Shown here: positions 49,840 to 62,435 of the stretch, in pieces
How the letters are laid out: every line of letters begins with the position of its first letter
Position numbering within the stretch: the first letter of the stretch is position 1
Source of the DNA: Streptomyces sp. NRRL WC-3626
GTDB lineage: Bacteria > Actinomycetota > Actinomycetes > Streptomycetales > Streptomycetaceae
DNA: 64,000 bases
Assembly: GCF_000718785.1 (NCBI RefSeq)
Contig: NZ_JOCA01000011.1
Span: 62,001-126,000, forward strand
Direction: 5' to 3'
Notes under the pieces: model-generated
Seen by the model: the letters and a program-made list of their open reading frames with translations, nothing else
What the model was told of the DNA's origin: nothing
Databases searched by the model: none
Position numbers and translations under genes: made by a program

Positions 49840-50406
49840 TTAGCTGTTCACCCGGCCGAGGTAGTCGCTGGTGCGGGTGTCGACCTTGATCTTCTCACCG
49901 GTGGTGATGAAGAGGGGGACCTGGATCTGGTGACCGGTCTCCAGGATGGCGGGCTTGGTGCCGCCGGTGGAGCGGTCGCCCTGGACGCCCGGCTCGGTCT
50001 CCTGGATGACCAGCTCGACGGCGGCCGGGAGCTCGACGAAGAGCACCTCGCCCTCGTGCTGCGCGACGGTGGCCTCGAAGCCCTCGATGAGGAAGTTGGC
50101 GGCGTCGGCGACCGTCTTGCGGTCGATGTGCAGCTGGTCGTAGGTCTGCATGTCCATGAAGACGAAGTATTCGCCGTCCATGTACGAGAACTGCATGTCG
50201 CGCTTGTCGACGGTGGCCGTTTCGACCTTGACGCCGGCGTTGAAGGTCTTGTCGACGGTCTTGCCGGACAGCACGTTCTTCAGCTTGGTGCGCACGAAGG
50301 CCGGGCCTTTGCCGGGCTTGACGTGCTGGAACTCGACGACGGACCAGAGCTGGCCGCCTTCGAGCTTGAGCACCATGCCGTTCTTGAGGTCGTTCGTGGA
50401 AGCCAC
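49840..50406 (-). CDS. efp: Translation elongation factor P
   Basis: 188 aa, three beta-barrel domains. The loop [22 protein letters not shown] (about residues 31-52) carries the tip Lys; the C-terminal signature [25 protein letters not shown] is intact. Rescues ribosomes at polyproline. GTG start at 50404-50406. Follows the aminopeptidase gene by 70 bp; the aro-ATPase-pepP-efp-nusB order is that of other Streptomyces. Confidence 0.97.
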   Translation of the reverse strand: MASTNDLKNGMVLKLEGGQLWSVVEFQHVKPGKGPAFVRTKLKNVLSGKTVDKTFNAGVKVETATVDKRDMQFSYMDGEYFVFMDMQTYDQLHIDRKTVADAANFLIEGFEATVAQHEGEVLFVELPAAVELVIQETEPGVQGDRSTGGTKPAILETGHQIQVPLFITTGEKIKVDTRTSDYLGRVNS

Positions 50407-50476
50407 GGTTGCGGAATCTCCTGGACTGGACTGACGTGGACGACGGCCGGGGCCTGCGCCCGTGCCCGACGCGGGG

Positions 50477-51622
50477 CTAGAGCGCGAGCAGCTCCTTGGT
50501 CGTGATGGTGAGTAGCTCGGGTCCGCCGTCCGCCTCGGGGCGTACGACGAGCGTGTCATCGATCCGGACTCCGCCCCGGCCCGGGAGGTGGACCCCCGGT
50601 TCGACGGTGACCGGCACGCAAGCGTCCAGTTTACCCATGGCCGCGGGGGTCAATTGAGGGTCCTCGTCGATTTCCAGTCCTACACCGTGGCCGGTGAGTT
50701 CGGGGAGGGCCTCGGCGTACCCCGCGGAGTCCAGCACCTGGCGGGCCGCGCGGTCCACGTCACGGCAGGCGGCGCCGGGGACGAGGGACTCGCGTCCGGC
50801 GCGCTGGGCGGAGAAGACGAGGTCGTACAGCTCGATCTGCCAGTCCGCGGGAGCCGTGCCGATGACGAACGTGCGGCCGATCTCGCAGCGGTAGCCGCGG
50901 TAGGTGGCGCCGAGGCAGACCGAGAGGAAGTCGCCCTCCTCGACGCGGCGGTCGGTGGGGCGGTGGCCGGGACGGCCGGCATGCGGGCCGGTGGCGACGG
51001 AGGTGGGGAAGGCGGGCCCGTCGGCGCCGTGGTCGACGAGGCGGCGCTCCAGTTCGAGGGCGAGATGGCGTTCGGTGCGGCCTACGAGGATGGACTCCAG
51101 GAGTTCGCCCAGTGCCTGGTCGGCGATCTCGGCGCCGATGCGGAGGCAGGAGATCTCTTCCTCGTCCTTGACGACGCGAAGCTGTTCGACGGCGCAGCCG
51201 ATGCCGGTGAGGCGGAGGCGGGGGGCTGTGTCGCGGATGGCGTGGTGGCGGGTGACGGTGAGGTGGTGTTCCTCGAGGGCGAGGGAGTCGGCGCCCTGGG
51301 TGACGGCGAGGCCGGCGGCTGCGACTGCGGCGTCGCTGCCGCTGCCGCCGGTGCGGCTGCGGCCGCCGCCTCCGCTGCCGAGGCCGGGGACGATGTGGAC
51401 GCGGAGTGCTTCGTCGGGGCGGCTCTGGGGGGAGCGGTCGTCGGGTGGGCCGACGCAGACGAGGAGGTCCTCGGTCCTGCCGAGCAGGAGCACGGCGCCT
51501 TCGGGGGCGGCGCCGGCGAGGTAGCGCACGTTGGCGGGGCGGGACACCAGCGCCGCCGCGCTGCCACCCGCGTTGCAGCATTCCCGTAGCCGCGTCCGGC
51601 GTCCCGCGTAGACCTCTGACAT
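50477..51622 (-). CDS. Aminopeptidase P-like M24 family protein with altered metal ligands (381 aa)
   Basis: The N-terminal creatinase-like domain (about 1-140) and the C-terminal pita-bread M24 domain (150-381) are recognisable ([54 protein letters not shown]). Of the five dimetal ligands, His312 and Glu341 remain, but the first Asp is Cys236 (SVCLGA where the family has xDFGA), the second Asp is Glu247 and the last Glu is Asp355. It may be inactive, use a different metal, or act as a binding protein. Gene position upstream of efp is that of pepQ/pepP in many bacteria. ATG start. Confidence 0.82.
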   Translation of the reverse strand: MSEVYAGRRTRLRECCNAGGSAAALVSRPANVRYLAGAAPEGAVLLLGRTEDLLVCVGPPDDRSPQSRPDEALRVHIVPGLGSGGGGRSRTGGSGSDAAVAAAGLAVTQGADSLALEEHHLTVTRHHAIRDTAPRLRLTGIGCAVEQLRVVKDEEEISCLRIGAEIADQALGELLESILVGRTERHLALELERRLVDHGADGPAFPTSVATGPHAGRPGHRPTDRRVEEGDFLSVCLGATYRGYRCEIGRTFVIGTAPADWQIELYDLVFSAQRAGRESLVPGAACRDVDRAARQVLDSAGYAEALPELTGHGVGLEIDEDPQLTPAAMGKLDACVPVTVEPGVHLPGRGGVRIDDTLVVRPEADGGPELLTITTKELLAL

Positions 51623-51797
51623 TCTTCGAGCGTAGGAGCGGTGGCCGGATGTCGCCGGTCGAGCGGGGCCGAGTGGGGGGGCGGACGCGGCTGCGTCGTG
51701 GGGTCGGGGGTTGTGGGGAGTCGTGGCGTTGGGGCCCGTGCGAGCGAGGGGAAGTCGCGCTCGGTCCGGTGTCAGGGGCGCTGTACGGGGCCCGTGT

Positions 51798-52670
51798 TCA
51801 CCATGGGGGCGGGCTGGCTATCGAGCGGGCCAGGACGTCGTCCAGGATGCGGGCCGTTTCCGGTATGTCCAGCTGGGAGTTGTCGATGATGGGCAGCCCC
51901 GAGCCGTACCAGCCGGCCATCCGGCCATGGATGCGGGCCACCTCCTCGTCGGTGAGCCGGCGGTTGCCGTAACGTTCCGCGTTGCGTTCCAGGACGATGT
52001 CCAGACCGGGGAGGAGAACCACCGGCAGCAGACCCGGGCCCACGTGCCGCTTCCAGCCGCCGAGGCCGACGACCGGCCGGTCGGGGAAGACCGCGTCGTC
52101 GAGAATGCAGGAGATCCCGTTGGCGAGGAAGTTGCGCGCCGCGAAGCCGCAGGTGCGGCGGGCGAGACGATACTGCGCCTCCGAATGGTCGTTCCACCCG
52201 GACTGCGGATCGGCGAACCCCGAGCGCACCCATTCGCGTACGTCGTCGAGGCTGATGTGCGCCGTCGGCACCCGGCGGTGGTCCGCCCAGTACTTGGCCA
52301 CGCTCGTCTTGCCCGCGCCGGCGGGACCTATCAGCAGCACCGCGAGAATCGTCCCGGCCGGGTCGGGCGCCGCGGGCGCCTGGGGCGGGCTCGGCATGGC
52401 GACCGGGCCGCCGGGCGGCAGCGGTACATGACCGGTGGTGTCCGGCGGCGGAGGCATCGAGGCGTGCTGCGGACCGGCGTGGGCCGGGCCGGGTCCTGGC
52501 GGCGGCGGTGCCGGATAGCCCGGTGCCGGAGGCGGCATGGGCAGCGGGGCGGAGCCCTGGTGCGCTCCCGGGTGCTGACCCGGGTGGTGTGCGGCCGGTG
52601 ACCAGCCGGCGGCCGGTCCGTGCCCCGGCTGATGGGGCGGCGGCAGCGGAGACCCCACTGCGTGCTGCAT
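51798..52670 (-). CDS. AAA-type ATPase / polynucleotide-kinase-like protein with proline-rich N-terminus (290 aa)
   Basis: Residues 1-105 are Pro/Gly/His/Ala-rich and disordered (repeats of PPP and HPG). From about 107 a P-loop domain begins: ILAVLLIGPAGAGKTSVAKYWADHR (Walker A GPAGAGKT), HISLDDVREWVRSG, an internal NFLANGISCILDDAVFPDRP (Walker B-like) and a C-terminal VLERNAERYGNRRLTDEEVARIHGRM lid region, as in zeta-toxin/PNK-like kinases. Substrate unknown. It lies between aroB (127 bp upstream) and the aminopeptidase homologue (175 bp downstream). Confidence 0.78.
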   Translation of the reverse strand: MQHAVGSPLPPPHQPGHGPAAGWSPAAHHPGQHPGAHQGSAPLPMPPPAPGYPAPPPPGPGPAHAGPQHASMPPPPDTTGHVPLPPGGPVAMPSPPQAPAAPDPAGTILAVLLIGPAGAGKTSVAKYWADHRRVPTAHISLDDVREWVRSGFADPQSGWNDHSEAQYRLARRTCGFAARNFLANGISCILDDAVFPDRPVVGLGGWKRHVGPGLLPVVLLPGLDIVLERNAERYGNRRLTDEEVARIHGRMAGWYGSGLPIIDNSQLDIPETARILDDVLARSIASPPPW

Positions 52671-52797
52671 CCGGTGCCACTCCGTCTCGTACAGGCGATG
52701 GGGCGCTGACAGCGGGCTTCTCCCGCGTGCTACCGAACGGTACCGCCCCCTGCCGTCGTTGTGTGAACGGCCGGGGGCGGTGATGAGTGCCCGGGGG

Positions 52798-55588
<2,791 letters not shown>

Positions 55589-55626
55589 CGGTGCTCCTCA
55601 AATGCTCGCGCCCCGGTACTGCCCTG

Positions 55627-55648
55627 CGTACACGTCTCCTCGTGTACG
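55627..55648 (-). promoter_or_regulatory. Palindrome in the aroC leader
   Basis: CGTACACG (55627-55634) and CGTGTACG (55641-55648) are perfect 8-bp arms around 6 nt, 39 bp upstream of the aroC TTG. On the minus strand the loop reads AGGAGA. Either an operator or an RNA hairpin. No gene in the 184-bp gap 55589-55772. Confidence 0.5.
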
Positions 55649-55772
55649 ACTGCGGCGTGACGGGGTGCGCGGCCCCGGTCCGCCGTCTTCGATCCTCCCA
55701 CGTCCCTGCCGGGTGTCCGGCCGCCGGTCCATCAGGCGGACGGGCGGGATCCCGGGCCGGGCGGGCAGGAGA

Positions 55773-56159
55773 TCAGGCCGTTCCGCCCTCGCTTCGGCGC
55801 TGCCGCGGGGCGTAGGCGCCGAGGAAATCGGCTCCGCTGCCCTGCGGCCGCGCCTGCTGGGGCGCGTGCTGTCCCAGGTAGTCGGCACCGCTCGGCTGCT
55901 GGGCGGTCTGCTGCGGGGCGTAGGCGCCCAGATGGTCGGCGCCGCTCCCCTGGCCGTACTGGGCCGCCGCGTGGACCGGCTGTCCGCGCCGGACCGCACG
56001 GCGGTGCGCGATCCTGCGCTTGAGCTTGACGACCCAGGACGCGACGACGGCGAGCACGATCAGCGCCAGCACCGTGATCTGCACCCAGTCGGGCAGGAAG
56101 CCCAGCACCGACTCGAAGATCTGGGACTTCACCGACGCCAGTGGTATGCCTGCGGACAT
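55773..56159 (-). CDS. Small membrane protein with three 18-residue repeats (128 aa)
   Basis: No named family recognised. One membrane helix (about residues 27-45, QITVLALIVLAVVASWVV), a basic juxtamembrane stretch (KLKRRIAHRRAVRRG), then three copies of an 18-residue unit with the core SGAD-x-LG-xx-AP-x-Q beginning at residues 72, 90 and 108. The tail is probably cytoplasmic and disordered. It lies between aroE and aroC on the same strand, a fixed place in Streptomyces as far as I recall. Function unknown. ATG at 56157-56159. Confidence 0.75.
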   Translation of the reverse strand: MSAGIPLASVKSQIFESVLGFLPDWVQITVLALIVLAVVASWVVKLKRRIAHRRAVRRGQPVHAAAQYGQGSGADHLGAYAPQQTAQQPSGADYLGQHAPQQARPQGSGADFLGAYAPRQRRSEGGTA

Positions 56160-56209
56160 GGAACGCGTTCCCTCCCGTGTTCCGCCCCCTGCGGAACCGA
56201 CGGTGGATC

Positions 56210-57046
56210 TTATCGGGCCGCGAGCGCCAGCTCTCCCGCTTTTCGCATCGCGTCCAGGGGCGCCGGTGAACGTCCCGTCATCTGCTCCACCTGGAGCACC
56301 GCCTGGTGCACCAGGAGGTCCAGCCCGCTGACCACGGCACCCCCGTACGCCGACCAGCGGGCGGCGAGCACGGTCGGCCACGGGTCGTAGAGCACGTCGA
56401 AGAGGGCCCCCGGGTGTTCCGGGACGGCCCTGGCGAGGGTGTCCGTGACGCCGGCCGGGGTGGTGCTGACGACCAGCGGGGCGTGCAGGGCCTGCTCCGC
56501 GTCGTCCCAGGCGGCGATGCGCACCGCCACGTCGAGCCGCTCCGCCCACTCGCGCATCTCCGTCGCACGGGTCTCGCTGCGGACGTGGACGGTGACCTCG
56601 CCGGAGCAGATGCGGGCCAGGGCCGCGAGGGCGGAGGAGGCGGTGGCGCCGGCGCCGATGATGGCAGCCGTCTCCACCTTGTCGATGCCGTGCTCGCGCA
56701 GGGCGGCGACCATCCCGGGGATGTCGGTGTTGTCGCCGGTCCGGCGGCCGTCCGGCGTGAGGACGACCGTGTTGACCGCCTCGACCGAGGTGGCGGTCTC
56801 GCTGACCGAGTCCAGCAGCGGGATCACCGCCCGCTTCAGCGGCATGGTCAGCGACAGCCCCGCCCACTCGGTCCCGAGCGTGTCGAAGAAGCCGGGCAGG
56901 GATGTCTCGTCGACCTCGAAACGGTCGTACGTCCAGCCGTCCAGGCCCAGTTCGGCATAGGCGGTGCGGTGCAGCACCGGGGAGAGGGAGTGGGCGATCG
57001 GGGAGCCGAGTACGGCGGCCCGCCGCACCCCGGTCCTAGCTGGCAT
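56210..57046 (-). CDS. aroE: Shikimate dehydrogenase
   Basis: NADPH-dependent reduction of 3-dehydroshikimate. 278 aa: RRAAVLGSPIAHSLSPVLHRTAYAELGL (substrate Ser), GLSLTMPLKRAVIPLLD with catalytic Lys, NTDIPGMVAALREHG with catalytic Asp, and NADP motif AAIIGAGATASSALAALA. Starts within the end of mltG (11-bp overlap, different frame), so it is coupled to mltG. Confidence 0.95.
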   Translation of the reverse strand: MPARTGVRRAAVLGSPIAHSLSPVLHRTAYAELGLDGWTYDRFEVDETSLPGFFDTLGTEWAGLSLTMPLKRAVIPLLDSVSETATSVEAVNTVVLTPDGRRTGDNTDIPGMVAALREHGIDKVETAAIIGAGATASSALAALARICSGEVTVHVRSETRATEMREWAERLDVAVRIAAWDDAEQALHAPLVVSTTPAGVTDTLARAVPEHPGALFDVLYDPWPTVLAARWSAYGGAVVSGLDLLVHQAVLQVEQMTGRSPAPLDAMRKAGELALAAR

Positions 57047-58760
57047 TGAACTTGTCCTTCAGCTTCAGGAACTCGTCGTGCGTCTTGGCGAACTCCGTCT
57101 TGTTCACGCCGTCGGTCGCCACGAAGTAGATCCAGCCGTCGCTCGTGGGGTTCAGCGCCGCCTGCAGGGCCTCTTCACCGGGGTTGCCGATGGGGCCGGG
57201 GGGCAGGCCCTTGTTGGTGTAGGTGTTGTACGGGTCCTTGTTGCTGTTGATCTCGGACTCGCTGATGTCGATGTTGCTCTCGCCCCTCAGATAGTTGAAG
57301 GTCGAGTCGAACTGCAGCAGCTGGTACGTCTCCGTGTTGTCGGGCTTGAGCCGGTTGTAGACGACCTCGGACATCTTGCGGAAGTCGTCGTGGGTCTTGC
57401 CCTCCGCCTGGACCAGGCTCGCTACCGTCACCAGCTCCCACGGACCCTCGAGGCCGAGCTTCTTCGACTGCCCCTCGAAGTCCAGTTCCTCGTACTTCTC
57501 GGTGGCACGGGCCACCATCTGTTTCAGCACGTCCTCGGGTTTCTGCCCCTTGGCGACGGCGTAGCTCGACGGGTAGAGGAAGCCCTCCAGCGGGTCCTTG
57601 AGCTTGTCGTGGTTCATGGCCCAGTCGGGCAGGCCGAGGCTCTTCCACTTGGTCTCGGCGACCTTGGCCGTGGTGCCGTCGTCCACCTTGAGGCGCTTGT
57701 CGATCAGCTCGTAGACGGCCGCGTTGCGCTTACCCTCGGCGATGATCAGATTGTCGCGGCTCTTCGGGCTGAGCATCAGCTCGACCGCGCTCGACGCCGA
57801 CATCTCCTTCTGCAGCGTGTAGACGCCGTCCTGGATGGCCTTGCCGCCCGGGTTGGCCGCCTGGGCCGCGACGAAGGCGTCGACGCTCTTGACGACGCCC
57901 GCCTTCTTCAGCTCCTGGCCGATGGCGTATCCGCCGGATCCCTTGGGGATCGTGACGGTCACCTGCTCGCCGTTGCCGGCCCCCGCGAAGTCCGGGGCGC
58001 TGCCGAAACGATCCTGGTAGAACTGGTAGCCGAAGTAGGTGACACCCGCGAGGCCGCCGCCGAGGACCACGACCACGACGAGGCAGGCCATGCCACTGCG
58101 CCGCTTCTTCTCCTTGCCGCCGCGGCCCTGTCGTTCGCCGCGCCCGCGCCGCTCGGCCGGCTCGTCGTCGCGCTCGTCATCGTCGTCGCCACCGCCCGCG
58201 AAGAAGGCGTGTTCGCCCTGGTCGGGGCCCGGATCCCAGTCCGTCCGCGGCTCGGATTCCGGTTCGGGCCCGGGCTCGGGTTCGGCGCGGCGGCGGCCGG
58301 GCGGCTCCGGCGGCGGGTAGGCCTCGGGGGTGCTGTAGTAGTCGGGCTGTTCGCCCCCGTACGTCCCCGGCTGCTGCTGCCCGTACGCATCAGCAGGGCC
58401 GGCCGCGTAGGGGTCCTGGGGGTAGGAGCCCGTGGGCCAGCCGTTCTGGTCGTACTGCGGCTGTTGCTGCTGAGCGGCGTACTGCTGCTGGTCGTACTGA
58501 TGCTGGTGCTGTTGCTGCTGGTCGTACTGGGGCTGGTCGTACTGCGGGTACTGCTGACCGCCGTACCCGTGCTGGTCACCGGTGCCCCAGTCGCCGTACT
58601 GCTGCTGCGTCTGCGGCTGCTGCGGGTAGTCCTGTGGCTGGCCGCCGTAGGGGGACTGCTGACCCTGCTGGGTCTGCTGTCCGCCCCATCCGCCGTCCCC
58701 GTACAACGGGTCGTCCGGATGCCACGGTTCGGAGCCCTGGCCCCGGCCATACTCAGTCAT
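57036..58760 (-). CDS. mltG: Endolytic murein transglycosylase MltG with long Gln/Tyr-rich N-terminus (574 aa)
   Basis: The YceG-like catalytic domain (about residues 240-574) contains ELVTVASLVQAEGKTHDDFRKMSEVVYNRLK with the catalytic Glu, QFDSTFNYL and NTYTNKGLPPGPIGNPGEEALQAALNPT. It cleaves nascent glycan and sets strand length. Before it, one membrane helix (GMACLVVVVVLGGGLAGVTYFGYQF, about 205-230) and a cytoplasmic Q/Y/G-rich low-complexity tail of about 165 residues (runs such as QYDQQQQHQHQYDQQQY). Such tails are common in Streptomyces MltG. ATG at 58758-58760 after GGGGA. Confidence 0.93.
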   Translation of the reverse strand: MTEYGRGQGSEPWHPDDPLYGDGGWGGQQTQQGQQSPYGGQPQDYPQQPQTQQQYGDWGTGDQHGYGGQQYPQYDQPQYDQQQQHQHQYDQQQYAAQQQQPQYDQNGWPTGSYPQDPYAAGPADAYGQQQPGTYGGEQPDYYSTPEAYPPPEPPGRRRAEPEPGPEPESEPRTDWDPGPDQGEHAFFAGGGDDDDERDDEPAERRGRGERQGRGGKEKKRRSGMACLVVVVVLGGGLAGVTYFGYQFYQDRFGSAPDFAGAGNGEQVTVTIPKGSGGYAIGQELKKAGVVKSVDAFVAAQAANPGGKAIQDGVYTLQKEMSASSAVELMLSPKSRDNLIIAEGKRNAAVYELIDKRLKVDDGTTAKVAETKWKSLGLPDWAMNHDKLKDPLEGFLYPSSYAVAKGQKPEDVLKQMVARATEKYEELDFEGQSKKLGLEGPWELVTVASLVQAEGKTHDDFRKMSEVVYNRLKPDNTETYQLLQFDSTFNYLRGESNIDISESEINSNKDPYNTYTNKGLPPGPIGNPGEEALQAALNPTSDGWIYFVATDGVNKTEFAKTHDEFLKLKDKFNAS

Positions 58761-58887
58761 CGATCCCCTAGAGCCGCGAGGCGGCGGATACGCGGCCACC
58801 TGAAGACCGCGACTCCCGTCCCGCCTCTCTCTGTGCGGCGGCTGTTCGAACACCGTCCGCATCGCGCGGAACGTTACCGTATCGCGA

Positions 58888-59382
58888 TCAGATGACCACT
58901 TCGACGCCCTCACCGGGTGGTCTGCCTGACACCCGTTCGGATTCCAGCGCCTGCTGGAGGATGATCACGGCGGCGACCTGGTCGATCACCGACCTGCCCT
59001 TCCTGGATCCGACGCCGGAGGCGCGCAGTCCCTGACTCGCCGTGACCGTGGTCATCCGCTCGTCGACCAGCCGCACCGGAACGGGCGCGATACCGCGTGC
59101 CAGTTCCTGTGCGAAGCCCCTGACCTTGGCCGCGGCCGGTCCCTCGCCGCCCTTGAGGGAGCGGGGGAGGCCGACGACGACCTCGATCGGCTCGTACTCC
59201 TCGACGAGTTGCCGCAGCCGCCGGTGCGCGGCCGGGACGTCCCGGCCGGGCACCGTCTCCACCGGCGTGGCGAGGATCCCGTCGGGGTCGCACGAGGCGA
59301 CCCCGATCCGGGCGTCCCCCACGTCGAAGGCGAGCCGGCGGCCCCGGCGCAGGGCCGGGGCGTCGCCCTGGTTGCCGGTCAC
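58888..59382 (-). CDS. ruvX: Holliday junction resolvase-like protein (YqgF/RuvX)
   Basis: 164 aa RNase H fold: [21 protein letters not shown] (first Asp), [44 protein letters not shown] and the last Asp in [17 protein letters not shown]. Proposed for pre-16S rRNA 5' processing. GTG start overlaps the alaS stop; position alaS-ruvX-mltG is conserved. Confidence 0.95.
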   Translation of the reverse strand: MTGNQGDAPALRRGRRLAFDVGDARIGVASCDPDGILATPVETVPGRDVPAAHRRLRQLVEEYEPIEVVVGLPRSLKGGEGPAAAKVRGFAQELARGIAPVPVRLVDERMTTVTASQGLRASGVGSRKGRSVIDQVAAVIILQQALESERVSGRPPGEGVEVVI

Positions 59383-62051
59383 TTGGCGGTGTCCGCCACG
59401 AGCCGCTCGACGGCGTCGACGGCCTCGCCGACGGCGGCCGGGTTCTGGCCGCCGCCCTGGGCGACGTCCGGCTTGCCGCCACCGCCGCCGCCGAGGGTCT
59501 TGGCGGCGGTGCGGACCAGTTCACCGGCCTTGAGGCCGCGCTCGCGGGCGGCGTCGTTGGTGGCGATGACCGTCAGCGGCTTGCCGTTGTTCACGGTGAA
59601 CAGGGCGACGACGACGGCCCGGCCGCCCTGGATGCGGCCGCGTACGTCGAGGACCAGCTTGCGCAGGTCGTCCGGCGTGGTGCCGTCGGGGACCTGACCG
59701 GTGACGACGGCGATGCCGCGGACGTCCTTGGCGGACTCGGCGAGACCGGCGGCGGCCTGGAGCACCTTCTCGGCGCGGAACCTCTCGATCTCCTTCTCGG
59801 CGTCCTTCAGCTTGCCGAGCATGGCGGAGACCTTCTCCGGAAGCTCCTCGGGGCGCCCCTTGATCAGCTCCTGGAGCTGGGCGACGACCGTGTGCTCACG
59901 GGCGAGGAAGTTGTAGGCGTCCACGCCGACGAGGGCCTCGATACGGCGCACTCCGGAGCCGATGGAGGATTCGCCGAGCAGCTTCACCAGGCCCAGCTGG
60001 GCGGTGTTGTGCACATGGGTGCCGCCGCACAGCTCCTTGGAGAAGTCGCCGATGGTGACGACGCGCACGCGCTCGCCGTACTTCTCGCCGAACTCGGCGA
60101 TGGCGCCCTGCTTCCTGGCCTCGTCGATGCCCATGACGTCGGCGCGGACGTCGAGGTCGCGGGCGAGCACCTCGTTGATCTTCTGCTCGACGTCGGTCAT
60201 CACGGCCGTCGGTACGGCCGACGGGGAGCCGAAGTCGAAGCGGAAGCGGCCGGGCTGGTTCTCGGAACCGGCCTGGGCGGCCGTCGGGCCGAGGGCGTCG
60301 CGCAGGGCCTGGTGGGTGAGGTGGGTGGCCGAGTGGGCGCGGGCGATGGCCGTACGGCGGCGGCCGTCGATGGACGCCTGGGCCTTGGCGCCGACGGTGA
60401 CCTCGCCGACCTGGACGACGCCCTTGTGGACGTACACGCCCGGGACGGGCTTCTGGCAGTCGCGGATCTCGACGACGGCGCCGGTGTCGACCTTGATGCG
60501 GCCGGTGTCGCCGATCTGGCCGCCGCCCTCGGCGTAGAACGGGGTGCGGTCGAGGACGATCTCGACCTCGTCGCCCTCGGTGGCGGCCGGGGAGGAGGCG
60601 CCGTCGACGAGGATGCCGACGATCGTGGACTCGCTCTCGGTGTCGGAGTAGCCGACGAAGTCGGTGGCGCCGGCCTGGTCGGCGATCTCCCGGTAGGCGC
60701 CGGCGCCGGCGTGGCCGGTCTTCTTGGCCCGGGCGTCGGCCTTGGCGCGCTCCCGCTGATCCTTCATCAGGCGGCGGAAGCCGTCCTCGTCCACGGAGAG
60801 GCCCTGCTCGGCGGCCATCTCCAGGGTGAGGTCGATCGGGAAGCCCCAGGTGTCGTGGAGCAGGAAGGCCTTGTCGCCGGCCAGGACCTTGCCACCGGAC
60901 CGCTTGGTCTCGGTGACGGCGGTGTCGAGGATGTTGGTGCCGGCCTTCAGTGTCTTGAGGAAGGCGTTCTCCTCGGCGAGGGCGACCTTCTCGATGCGCT
61001 CGCGGTCGGTGATCAGCTCCGGGTACTGCTGTCCCATCATGGCGATGACGACGTCGATGAGGTCCTTGACGACCGGGCCGGTGGCGCCGAGGAGGCGCAT
61101 GTTGCGGATGGCGCGGCGCATGATACGGCGCAGTACGTAGCCGCGGCCCTCGTTGCCGGGGGTGACGCCGTCGCCGATGAGCATCACGGACGTACGCATG
61201 TGGTCGGTGACCACGCGCAGGGAGACGTCCGAGGCGTGGGCGTCGCCGTAGGCCACGCCGGTCAGCTCGGTGGCCTTGTTGATGACGGCCATGGAGGTGT
61301 CGATCTCGTACATGTTCTGCACGCCCTGCAGAATCATGGCGAGGCGCTCCAGGCCGAGGCCCGTGTCGATGTTCTGGCTCGGCAGGTCCCCGAGGATCTC
61401 GAAGTCGTCCTTGCCGGTGCCCTCGCCCCGCTCGTACTGCATGAAGACGAGGTTCCAGATCTCCACGTACCGCTCGTCGTTGACGGCGGGGCCGCCCTCG
61501 ACGCCGAACTCGGGGCCGCGGTCGTAGTTGATCTCGGAGCAGGGGCCGCAGGGGCCGGGGACGCCCATGGACCAGAAGTTGTCCTTCTTGCCCAGGCGCT
61601 GGATGCGTTCGGCGGGCACGCCGACGACATCGCGCCAGATTCGCTCGGCCTCGTCGTCGTCCTGGTAGACGGTGATCCACAGGCGCTCGGGGTCGAGGCC
61701 GTAACCGCCCTTGTCCTGGGCGCTGGTGAGCAGCTCCCAGGCGTACTTGACGGCGCCTTCCTTGAAGTAGTCGCCGAAGGAGAAGTTGCCGCACATCTGG
61801 AAGAACGTGCCGTGGCGGGTGGTCTTGCCGACTTCTTCGATGTCGGGGGTGCGCACGCACTTCTGCACGCTGGTGGCGCGGTCGAAGGGCGGCTTGACCT
61901 CGCCCAGGAAGTAGGGCTTGAAGGGCACCATGCCGGCCGGGACGAGCAGCAGAGTCGGGTCGTCCGCGATGAGCGACGCCGAAGGGACGACGGTGTGCCC
62001 GCGCTCCTCGAAGAAGCTCAGCCAGCGGCGGCGGATCTCGGCCGACTCCAT
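59379..62051 (-). CDS. alaS: Alanine-tRNA ligase
   Basis: 890 aa. Class-II catalytic domain starts [20 protein letters not shown], with motif 2 [25 protein letters not shown]; a tRNA-recognition helical domain; editing domain with zinc motif ([14 protein letters not shown] and [14 protein letters not shown]); C-terminal DHHA1 domain with a glycine-rich [15 protein letters not shown]. All normal. The start overlaps the DUF6167 gene by one base (62051), so the three are coupled. Confidence 0.98.
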   Translation of the reverse strand: MESAEIRRRWLSFFEERGHTVVPSASLIADDPTLLLVPAGMVPFKPYFLGEVKPPFDRATSVQKCVRTPDIEEVGKTTRHGTFFQMCGNFSFGDYFKEGAVKYAWELLTSAQDKGGYGLDPERLWITVYQDDDEAERIWRDVVGVPAERIQRLGKKDNFWSMGVPGPCGPCSEINYDRGPEFGVEGGPAVNDERYVEIWNLVFMQYERGEGTGKDDFEILGDLPSQNIDTGLGLERLAMILQGVQNMYEIDTSMAVINKATELTGVAYGDAHASDVSLRVVTDHMRTSVMLIGDGVTPGNEGRGYVLRRIMRRAIRNMRLLGATGPVVKDLIDVVIAMMGQQYPELITDRERIEKVALAEENAFLKTLKAGTNILDTAVTETKRSGGKVLAGDKAFLLHDTWGFPIDLTLEMAAEQGLSVDEDGFRRLMKDQRERAKADARAKKTGHAGAGAYREIADQAGATDFVGYSDTESESTIVGILVDGASSPAATEGDEVEIVLDRTPFYAEGGGQIGDTGRIKVDTGAVVEIRDCQKPVPGVYVHKGVVQVGEVTVGAKAQASIDGRRRTAIARAHSATHLTHQALRDALGPTAAQAGSENQPGRFRFDFGSPSAVPTAVMTDVEQKINEVLARDLDVRADVMGIDEARKQGAIAEFGEKYGERVRVVTIGDFSKELCGGTHVHNTAQLGLVKLLGESSIGSGVRRIEALVGVDAYNFLAREHTVVAQLQELIKGRPEELPEKVSAMLGKLKDAEKEIERFRAEKVLQAAAGLAESAKDVRGIAVVTGQVPDGTTPDDLRKLVLDVRGRIQGGRAVVVALFTVNNGKPLTVIATNDAARERGLKAGELVRTAAKTLGGGGGGKPDVAQGGGQNPAAVGEAVDAVERLVADTAK

Positions 62052-62428
62052 CAGTGGTCCTCATTCCGGTTGTACGGGTGCGTCGGGTACGTCTGGCGCG
62101 GCTCGAGTGCCGGGCCCTCGACGTACTTGGTGCTGTTGCGGTTCTCGATGACGGCGTAGCCGCGGGCCGCGGGGAGTTCACGGTCGACGGGGGCGGCAAG
62201 GCCGAGCGCGTCGCCGAGTTCGGCCTCGCGCCGGTCCATGTGGTCGCGGACCTCGAGCGCGAAGTCCACAGCCCGGTCCTTGAGCCGGCCGCCGGCCTCG
62301 ATCGCCTTGTTCGCCGCGGTGACGGCGAGGTTCTCGGGCGTCAGCTGCTTGAGCTTGTGGTTGACCTTGGTGGTGGCCCACACTCCGGCGGCGACGCCGG
62401 TGGTGAACCAGAACGTTCGGCGGAACAT
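62051..62428 (-). CDS. DUF6167 family protein (125 aa)
   Basis: N-terminal hydrophobic segment [22 protein letters not shown] (membrane anchor, about 1-22), then a helical charged region ([52 protein letters not shown]), then a Pro/Tyr tail. I associate this with DUF6167, an actinobacterial family near alaS with no assigned function. Shares one base with alaS; 8 bp after the DUF948 gene. Confidence 0.8.
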   Translation of the reverse strand: MFRRTFWFTTGVAAGVWATTKVNHKLKQLTPENLAVTAANKAIEAGGRLKDRAVDFALEVRDHMDRREAELGDALGLAAPVDRELPAARGYAVIENRNSTKYVEGPALEPRQTYPTHPYNRNEDH

Positions 62429-62435
62429 CGCTGGG

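Noticed and set aside
62052..62080. T-box leader for alaS
   Set aside because: alaS begins inside the preceding gene with no leader, so no T-box can be present.
59892..62159. A 755-codon open frame opposite alaS
   Set aside because: Antisense shadow of alaS caused by codon bias; no recognisable domain and no ribosome site.
62429..62435. Frameshift or fusion between the two small genes before alaS
   Set aside because: Each has its own membrane anchor and start, and the spacing is simply tight operon packing.
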